Source: Mortierella sp. BCC40632 (taxonomy: Eukaryota > Mortierellomycota > Mortierellomycetes > Mortierellales > Mortierellaceae). Taken from it: DNA of 64,000 nt. Where the stretch lies: the NCBI GenBank assembly GCA_011634665.1, contig WAEK01000031.1, positions 1 through 64,000 of the forward strand, in the 5' to 3' direction. Made by a program: the position numbers and the translations under genes. Shown one piece after another: positions 57,041-64,000 of the stretch. The notes under the pieces are model-generated. The model was given only the letters and a program-made list of their open reading frames with translations. It searched no databases and was not told the origin of the DNA. How positions within the stretch are numbered: position 1 is the stretch's first letter; the number at the start of each line of letters is the position of its first letter.

Positions 57041-57699
57041 ATGCCACAACCACAACAGAACTTTGTACTTATTATTACTACTGCTCCAAAGGTTACACTT
57101 TTAGACTCTAATGACCACAATCCCACCAATCGCTTTCCATCTATCGACACCATACTCCGACAAGCATCCGTCGACCAATCTTTCTCCAACAGCCTTCCGC
57201 AGCCCAGAATAACTTCCCCCCCCTCAAGCCCTACAAGCAATATCGATCCTACCAAGAATCCTAAAAGGGTTAAAACCACTCACCTGAGAAAATACCACAC
57301 CGTCAATAGTTTCCAAAGAAATGTTACTCCTCCACGGACACTACTTTTACCTTCAACATTGAAAGAAATCCCGACTCCGAAATGCGCATTATCTGTCTCT
57401 GCCGCAACAACTACAATTGTATCGATAGTTTAATAGCCCATATTTACGGCTCTGGGTTAAATCGCAATCCATGTCAGACCGTATCCATAGCCACAGATTT
57501 TTTGATCCAAAATTTTGAGAGAGTAGATAGTGACTCCGTCAACCTGAGAGATCTCAACGGACAGGCATCTGACGACTACAAACATTTCAATATCACTCTC
57601 ACCAAAACCTTGGTTAATCCCAGTTCCCCTGTCCGGTTCCAGCTCTGCCTCTTCCCCAACCCGTTAAGTCCTGTTTCTCCACGCTCCCTCACAACATAG
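57041..57699 (+). CDS. G7, unknown protein (U4 copy)
   Basis: Start ATG 57041 (MPQPQQNFVLIITTAPKVTL). The N-terminal 110 residues are Pro/Ser/Thr-rich with TKNPKRVKTTHLRKYHTVNS. After one frame change near 57390 the C-terminal part reads CRNNYNCIDSLIAHIYGSGL, SIATDFLIQNFERVDSD and YKHFNITLTKTLVNPSSPVR to a TAG. One-indel repair gives about 215 residues. It lies 218 bp upstream of the UDG-like scrap on the same strand. No family was recognised. Confidence 0.55.
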
Positions 57700-57916
57700 T
57701 CGATTCATTTTTTTTTTTTTTTTTTTTTTTTATCAACTTCATCCATCCACCCTATCAAGAAAAAAAAAAAAAAGATATCTTGACCCTACTATTCTTCCTA
57801 TTCGTTTTTTTTTTCCGTTTCTCTAACATAAAAGTTTTATATTAAAAATTCCTCCGTGACTATCAATTTACCACAAGTTTCCTATTTCATAATAATTCTA
57901 ATTATCAGCTATTAGA

Positions 57917-58060
57917 TTGTGTTGGGGAGCTGTCCATGTCCTTTACACGAGGGTCGCCTGTGTACGTGAACAAGAGGACGCGCGAGGCCATTGACGAGGA
58001 ACTCGAAGGGCTAGGACAAGATCCCATACGGTGGAGAGAATTGCTAATGTCTGGTTATGG
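57917..58060 (+). pseudogene. U4 3' scrap of the UDG-like gene
   Basis: Identical to the last ~48 codons of the intact gene from GGGGAGCTGTCCATG on. Upstream is unrelated ATTATCAGCTATTAGATTG. The end reads TCTGGTTATGG, so even the stop codon is lost. Confidence 0.85.
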
Positions 58061-58170
58061 AAGTAGTTTTATTATTATTATTACTATTATTTTTGATGAA
58101 TAATAAAAAATCAAGTCCGCATACAATACTTTTTTGCCGAACACTCTGGTTTCAGCTCTACTCGAGTGAG

Positions 58171-58651
58171 TTATTTTACTTCGGTCATGTTCACGCCGCC
58201 ATGGGCTTTTTAAAGATGGATAGATTCCAAAGAGAGTACACGCCATCGACCGAATCCGAAGCCTTCTTTCTGGACAGTAAAATGGACCTCGTTCTTGTTT
58301 CAGGAATGGTCCTGAGAGAGCCTTTGATTACGCAGTGTGTTCCATCTGATCCAGAGATTACAGAGCTCATGTCTACTGTACCTTTACCGTCGTTCAAGTA
58401 ATCAAAGCATACATTGACCTTGTATTCAATAGACGTTTCCCTTCCTGTTGGATAAAATGTAACAGATCCAAGGACTATTCTCATGACCCCTTTCCCCCCA
58501 CATTCTCCGACTCGTTGAATCATTTTATCCACTTCTATAACCTCTCCCACACTCTCCTTCAAAGCCGGTGTGTCCGATATACCACACTTTTTGCAACAAG
58601 ACGATCCTCGCCCAGATAGAAACTGTCTAGTTTTCGTTCTGTTGTCCTCAT
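58171..58651 (-). CDS. G8 (U4 copy)
   Basis: Same start and stop as in U3. The frame at 58191-58562 is uninterrupted across the C-run that is shifted in U3, supporting the reading of G8 as one gene. A T insertion near 58585 shifts the first 25 codons and another near 58208 changes the C-terminus. Confidence 0.55.
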
Positions 58652-58974
58652 GTTTGATGTTCTAATTTCGTATATTTATTTATCTATTTTTTGATTTACC
58701 ACTTTTTGAACAAAGCCCAGAATGATCATTTATAAAAACTGGTGGTATCCTTCATAGAAAGTATCCACCGGCTATCTTTTTTTTTTTGATTGCAAAAAAA
58801 AAAAAAAGAGGAATATGTAACCAGATATTTATAACGACGCAATTCCTTTGGGAACCATTTAAACAGTCCGGTCAAAACCCTTCTGCATCACACATAGTCA
58901 GAATTCATGCGCAAATGAGGACTTTATTTATTTATGTATTTATTATAAACTAAAATGGACTTCTATTACTTTGT

Positions 58975-58975
58975 A

Positions 58976-59039
<64 letters not shown>

Positions 59040-59069
59040 AAAGAAAGAAAATGAAAAAAAAAAAAAAAA
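58975..59069 (+). repeat. U4 (GAAA)n and A-run
   Basis: About 18 units; a shorter array than in U3, same flanks. Confidence 0.95.
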
Positions 59070-59094
59070 GAGGATAGTCGGCTATTATTTATCA

Positions 59095-60135
59095 CGGCAT
59101 TGCCACAATACCTAGAACGCTACCCCGTGCTCTGCCCTGCTCAACTGTTCAAACATGGATGGGTTGTTGTAACTATATCCCGCTGGGGATGGTCCGTTAG
59201 TTGGGAGATAATGACAAGGGTCTCGTACTTTGGACTCGTGCCATCAAAGAGGTCTGTCAAGATGACGCTGTCTTCACAGGGTAGTACCTTTCGATGACTG
59301 TCCCATCATCTCCGACTTGTCGGCTTTCCAGTGCCAAGACTTGGCTGTGTCAAAATTGGTAGAAGAAATCTTTTGGGTTCTGGTAATGTACGCCTTTATT
59401 TCTCCAACTCTCATTGTCGAGTCTACAATGACAATATTATTTTCAACTTTTTCGACCGAGATGTTCGTACGCAACGATGACTGACCTTTTCCCCGATCTG
59501 TTTCAGCTTGTCTAATGAATTGGAGAGAATTTCCCCATGTTAGGCATACCCATTTTTTTACACCGTTTTCAATCACAACAGCGACCCGACTTCAACCCCT
59601 CAGATACATACCCCTTGGCATCGGTAGAGTCACACTTAGATAGTCAATCCCAAACCGTAGACCGACATTTGGGATGTCCTTTTTTACTAGGAACGTCGCA
59701 GGATAGCAGGCCACCTTTTTTACCACTGGCCCCCCTCCGGCTCCTGGAGTTCCCCGAGATCCACTTCAGCTCCATTTCTCCGTAGTCCATTCGTTTGAGT
59801 CCTACCGGCTTGTTCGAAACGCTATTGAGCAAATGCTCGTTCACCCGCTTTTTACTCCGCTCATCGAGTCTTCTCCTTTGACCTCGACATAGAATACAGA
59901 CTTGCTGTGGTGTTCAATCCTGACTCTAATCAGAACCCGCCTCGTCCTCGACCTTTTGAGCCCATTCTCCGTAAACGGCCCCCATCTTTTTTCATACCTA
60001 CTAACCCCTCTGACCCCATTCGCTCTACTCGCTCTACTCGCTCCCCTACTGTTCTACTGATGGTCCTAACGGTCCTGACGGTGGGGACAGAGGAGGAGAG
60101 GCGCGTCAAACAAGGCGACGCTCCGAGCATGCTTT
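59095..60135 (-). CDS. G9 (U4 copy)
   Basis: Near-identical to U3 G9 with its own set of one-base differences. The ubiquitin-like segment is in the frame at 59274-59576 and the C-terminal piece is shifted. The same NEHLLNSVSNKPVGLKRMDY block is present. Confidence 0.45.
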
Positions 60136-60263
60136 TACCACACACACACACACACACCTGGGCACGCACCGTACCTTTTAAAGTCCTGATGGTGACTCTG
60201 ATGGCGACTTCTGTGATTTTCGTGAGATGGATATGTCCCAGAGTCTGACCCCTCCTCCCTCCC

Positions 60264-60378
60264 TTTTATACCCCCCCTCCTCCCTCCCTCCCTACCAACC
60301 TGATTCTCCCCTGCCCGTTACCCCTGCCCTTTTTCCCAAAAAGCTCAATCCCCCATCTCGCTCTTTTTCCCTATATAG
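60264..60378. promoter_or_regulatory. U4 promoter block (TATAAAA and palindromic CTATATAG)
   Basis: TATAAAA complement at 60264-60270 and CTATATAG at 60371-60378, with the same spacing and C-rich surroundings as in U3. Confidence 0.45.
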
Positions 60379-60486
60379 CCCCCCGCCCCGACCCCGAAGC
60401 CTGAATTTCCTTTCCTCCCCTGCCTCCCAATAACCGCCCTCCAAATTTCTTGCTTCCTAGAGGAGAATTTATAAGAGGGTTATAAT

Positions 60487-60608
60487 AACTGGCTTGTGGC
60501 AGCCAAGCGTTCATAGCGACGTTGCTTTTTGATCCTTCGATGTCGGTTTCTTCCTATCATACTGAAGCAGAATTCAGTAAGCGTTGGATTGTTCACCCAC
60601 CCACTAAT

Positions 60609-60663
<55 letters not shown>

Positions 60664-61065
60664 ATGAAGTGTTGTTGCAATAGTAATTGAAGTTAGTACG
60701 AGAGGAACACTTCATTCGGATAATTGGTATTTGGGTCTGCCTGAGCAGGCAATGACCCGAAGCTATCATCCGTTGGATTATGGCTGAACGCCTCTAAGTC
60801 AGAATCCGTGCTAGAACGCGACGATTACCGCCTTTTCCGATATCTAGTTGAATACGAATAGGTCTTCGGGCCCTGAGTCATACTACGTACGGGGAGGTCT
60901 TGCATGGCGGAAAGGCTGTGTGAGGCACCTGCTTTTAAAACAAAATATTGGAAGAGATAAATCCATTGCAGACGACTTTTTTTTTATGAACAGGGTATTG
61001 TAAGCAGTCGAGTAGCCTTGTTGCTACGAGCTGCTGAGATTAAGCCCATTGTTCTACAGATTTGT
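60487..61065 (+). rRNA. 28S rRNA 3' tail (U4)
   Basis: Nearly identical to the U3 tail with small insertions (extra TTTT near 60978, extra ACGT near 60888). Same left edge at ATAACTGG. Confidence 0.97.
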
Positions 61066-61370
61066 TTTTTTAAAAAAACGATTCTTCTTTTTTTTTTTAT
61101 AATAAAAAAGCTTGTTGCGTAAAGATCAGAGAGAGATCATTGTCTTTGTAAAAAAAAAAGGGCGCGCCCCTCTCTGCTGTGTCCCTCCCCCTACAACAAC
61201 CTACAACCACCCTACCCTCAACCACCCTCACTACCCTCCCCCGACCCTGAACACAAGAGGATTCCCTTCCCTCTCTGGGCGCCCCTCTGCTGTGTCCCCC
61301 CTCTGTTGTGTCAACCACCCTCCCCTCAACCACAACAACTACCCTAACCGACCCTGAACACAACCATTTT
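61066..61370. repeat. U5 post-28S T-rich run and GC-rich repeats
   Basis: One full and one scrambled ~117-bp unit, then a run of T-rich DNA to about 61560. Confidence 0.7.
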
Positions 61371-61735
61371 TTCCCTCTTTTTTTTTTTTCCTTTTTTCTG
61401 TGTTTGATTTTCGACCCTCTTTTGAGATCCGCCTGATTTTTTTTTTTCCTTTTTTGAGAGATTTTTTTTTTTTTAAAATTTCATTTTTTTTTCCCCCCGA
61501 TTTTTTTTTTTTTTGATTTCTTTCTTTTTTGATTTGATTACTTATTTTTTTTCCAGATTTGTTTGTTTGTTCCCACTGTCCTCGTCTTCAAACTCATCGT
61601 TCGTCATTGCTTCACACCCCTTAAAGACGATCCACCTTTTTCCGAACGGCTCAGCCTTAAATGACGATCGATCTTTTTTGAACCCCTTTTCATCTGAACC
61701 AAGGACGATTCTGACCAAGTCCTGGACTGATACTT

Positions 61736-62165
61736 TTAAAACTCATCACATTCGATACCATTCGTAACCTTGTACATGATACGGTTTTCAAAACCGAGTT
61801 TGTCACTCTTAATCACTCCCTTAAGAATAGCCATTTCACCTTCCTGAAGTAAATCCAACTCCTTTTCATACTCTCCCTCAAACTTGACTTCCACCCCTAA
61901 CCCTGCTTTTAGATTTATCAAGGATCCCTTTTCGAATATAACGATTCCTTGCATAGGCTTGTGACGATGATATTATATAGTCTTGTGATAAAAACTTTAC
62001 CAGAGGCAGCCATTCAGGATCATTAAATGAATTTCGCCACAATTCATTTTCCTTAATGAATATTTGGTCCACTTTTGTCATTCCATTGATGAAATATCCA
62101 CGATCGTCCTTGCTCACTCCCTCGGTTCCAAAAATGGTTATACATATAATAATCTCTTTTTCCAT
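61736..62165 (-). CDS. G1, small unknown protein (U5 copy)
   Basis: Two overlapping frames. The first (to ATG 62165) reads MEKEIIICITIFGTEGVSKD and VDQIFIKENELWRNSFNDPE. The second (61736-61954) reads MQGIVIFEKGSLINLKAGLG, EYEKELDLLQEGEMAILKGV and ends GIECDEF. A ~40-nt GTAAAG...ACAAG stretch separates the frames. The two halves together give about 130 residues with alternating strands. No family was recognised. Confidence 0.5.
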
Positions 62166-62353
62166 CAAGTCTATGGCATATTATTATCAAAAACGAACAT
62201 GACATCAGTACTTATCACTTTTTTCATATTGTTACGCCAAAAATGACAATTCACTAATCCACACCCACCTTAGTTTTTTTTGTTGCTTTTTTTTCACTCA
62301 TTCCCGACTCCGAAGAGGAAGTGTCAAGACCGGCCATTTCTTCAGTAAGCGAT

Positions 62354-62602
62354 TCAATGCTCGAAGATGAGTAACCTGACTTCAAAAATCTCATCGCGCT
62401 TCGCTAGGCTGCCGCCGAGCAGAGTTAAACCACCACCAACACCCAAGCTTGGGGAAGCCGCGGTCTCGACGTGGAGGGTCCTCTGGTCTTTTTTTTTTTT
62501 CTCCTCTAGGTCCTCGTCTTCTTGTCCGAGTCTTTTCGTAGCCGCTGCTGGCAAAGAGGCTTTTTTTGCTTGATCCTTGAAAAACTGTGACATTGTGCTT
62601 TT
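62354..62602 (-). CDS. G2 (U5 copy)
   Basis: The frame extends to 62668 through a T-run. The reliable part starts MSQFFKDQAKKASLPAAATK and ends EIFEVRLLIFEH as in U4. Confidence 0.4.
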   Translation of the reverse strand, partial: KSTMSQFFKDQAKKASLPAAATKRLGQEDEDLEEKKKKDQRTLHVETAASPSLGVGGGLTLLGGSLAKRDEIFEVRLLIFEH

Positions 62603-63439
62603 TTTTTTTTTTTTTTTTGCTTTTTTTGCTTTTTTAATGAAAAGGGATAAAGGTGAAAACAGGGACAAAAGGTGGAAATGGAGAAGACACCCTCCGCTCT
62701 TTTTTTTCAGTCTTCTATTTATACTATTCAGTTTTGATATTGTGACTTGTTAACTCAGGATAATGGCGAAGTTGTTGCCCGATAAGACTATTTCTCCTTG
62801 AACAATCATCAGGCAATGCCATGTTCAAGCAAAGCCATGTTCTAAAAAGACTAAACAGCCCACCCTTTTCAAACCCAGTTATTCACAGTTCCGAAAATCT
62901 AAAAAAGATATCTCTTTTTACAAACTAACGGAATAAATTACTCTTCCCTCTATCACACAAAACATCAACACTCACACACTTTTTTTCCAATCCTCATTGT
63001 CGACCTTACATCTCACGCAAACACTTTACTTCGCCACATCTACTTTCATTTCTCTCTTTCTTCTTCTTTTTCGTTTTATTTGGGATGTATTCTTTTGATT
63101 AACGACGATCAATTTTCCTTTTATTTCGCCCTGTTCTGTCAAAGCCTTTTTTTTTCCTCTATTTCCTCAAAACATTTAAAATCTTTTTCCTTTTTCATTC
63201 AAATCATTTAAGCATTTGATTTAATTTCATCAAATCATTTTTTCTCCCTTTTCATCACCCAAATCATTTACAGATTTTGAGATTTTTCATTTTTTTTGAC
63301 CCTTTTTCCCTCTTCCCTACCACTCTTTTTGGTCTTTTCCATGTATTTGATTGAGAACCCTCTTATCTTACCAAGTACCTCTACTATATCCTCGCCTCTC
63401 CTCTAATTAGATTCACCCCTCTTAGAGATCTCCTCTAGG

Positions 63440-63850
63440 CCCTTGTCGAGCACTTTTTCTCCGAGCTTCCACCAAATCGATTTAAAACCTTGCTAAACTC
63501 AATAAAGCGCTTGGAGTATTCAACACACGACAGTCTCTCAACAACCGAATTGCAATCCCCGCGAACGACCGCTCCACCTCCAGTGACTTGCTTCGATCTC
63601 CCGTCCAACCTTCAATATTTTCATAAACGCTTTCACTACTCCATTCACATCCTTATACTCCAATTTGGAGATCACTGCAAATTTTGGTTCTTGCTTGGTT
63701 CCTCGTAAAGTACACGTTGCTTCCTGTAAATACATCCACCATAATAAATTTTTCATCTTTCCAATCCATCTGTTCAGCTGTGGCCTCTCGAATTTCATCT
63801 AATTTTTCAGCACAAGCTACATCCCCCATTAGTTTTTGACATTACTAAGC
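63440..63850 (-). CDS. G3 (U5 copy)
   Basis: The frame at 63538-63798 carries LEYKDVNGVVKAFMKILK and LLWWMYLQEATCTL. Two small shifts are needed to match the U4 reading. Confidence 0.5.
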
Positions 63851-63895
63851 AGAGCTAAAACTAGACCCTCTATCTCCAACTGGGTATTAACTTAC

Positions 63896-64000
63896 TTCCG
63901 TTAACATTTCTTCTGTAACTGTCGCTTTGGTACTTGCTTTTGGTGCTTGCTTTGGTGCTTGCTTTGATGCTTGCTTTGATGCTTGCTTTGATGCTGCTTT
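63896..64000 (-). CDS. Lys-Gln-Ala-Ser repeat gene, 3' part, cut by the window end
   Basis: The C-terminal end (STKATVTEEMLTEV) and the first repeats are present before the sequence stops. Confidence 0.5.

Noticed and set aside
1..64000. Normal tandem rDNA array
   Set aside because: No 18S, 5.8S, ITS or 28S 5' sequence was seen anywhere; only the last ~570 nt of 28S recurs.
1..64000. Telomeric repeats
   Set aside because: No TTAGGG-type tandem runs were found. Single CCCTAACCC words (for example near 61896) are isolated.
1..64000. Non-LTR or LTR retrotransposon in the cassette
   Set aside because: No reverse transcriptase (YxDD context), integrase or long terminal repeat could be recognised in any frame.
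1..64000. CRISPR arrays, bacterial operons or insertion sequences
   Set aside because: Introns, 28S rRNA and eukaryotic protein families show this is a eukaryotic nuclear sequence; the repeats lack regular spacer structure.

Overview
The window looks like nuclear DNA of a fungus, most likely an early-diverging one. The evidence is a fungal-type 28S rRNA 3' end, short GT-AG introns (about 70-100 nt), a JmjC/4CXXC zinc-finger demethylase, F-box proteins and a Crinkler-type (CRN) NTPase-nuclease effector. I cannot name the genus. It is AT-rich, full of T and A homopolymers, and many reading frames are broken by single-base indels.

Layout. Most of the window is a tandem array of large cassettes, called U1-U5 here. 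U1 is 1-12685, U2 is 12686-25681, U3 is 25682-46820, U4 is 46821-61065 and U5 is 61066-64000 (cut by the window end). Each complete cassette ends with the last ~570 nt of 28S rRNA, always starting at the same base in the peptidyl-transferase loop (E. coli 23S position about 2449/2450). No 18S, 5.8S, ITS or 28S 5' part was seen, so this is a 28S-tail-containing repeat and not normal rDNA. U2 is 12,996 bp, U4 is 14,245 bp and the chimeric U3 is 21,139 bp.

Each ordinary cassette has the same order: a T-rich run and ~117-bp GC-rich repeats after the 28S end; minus-strand genes G1, G2, G3 (next to a Lys-Gln-Ala-Ser repeat protein), G4 (Lys-rich 13-residue repeats) and G5 (coiled coil); plus-strand genes G6 and G7; a 3' scrap of a uracil-DNA-glycosylase-like gene; minus-strand G8; a (GAAA)n tract; minus-strand G9; a GC-rich TATA-containing promoter; and the 28S tail. 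Most of these proteins are unknown to me. U4 and U5 are the cleanest copies. U1 and U2 carry a heavy load of small, mostly T/C insertions.

U3 keeps only the two ends of the cassette. Its middle (about 25950-43677) is 17.7 kb of single-copy DNA: a possible acetyltransferase scrap, a membrane-protein gene, a CRN NTPase-REase gene, a divergently placed JmjC demethylase, several small lineage-specific proteins, two tandem F-box genes and the intact UDG-like gene. The right junction lies inside the UDG-like gene, so U3 shows the intact gene and the other cassettes show only its last ~48 codons. U3 is therefore a candidate for the ancestral gene arrangement on that side.

Reading-frame caution. In the CRN and JmjC genes conserved motifs continue across frame changes, usually at homopolymers. 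These may be consensus errors rather than real mutations, so several CDS entries are given as spans and not as clean open frames.
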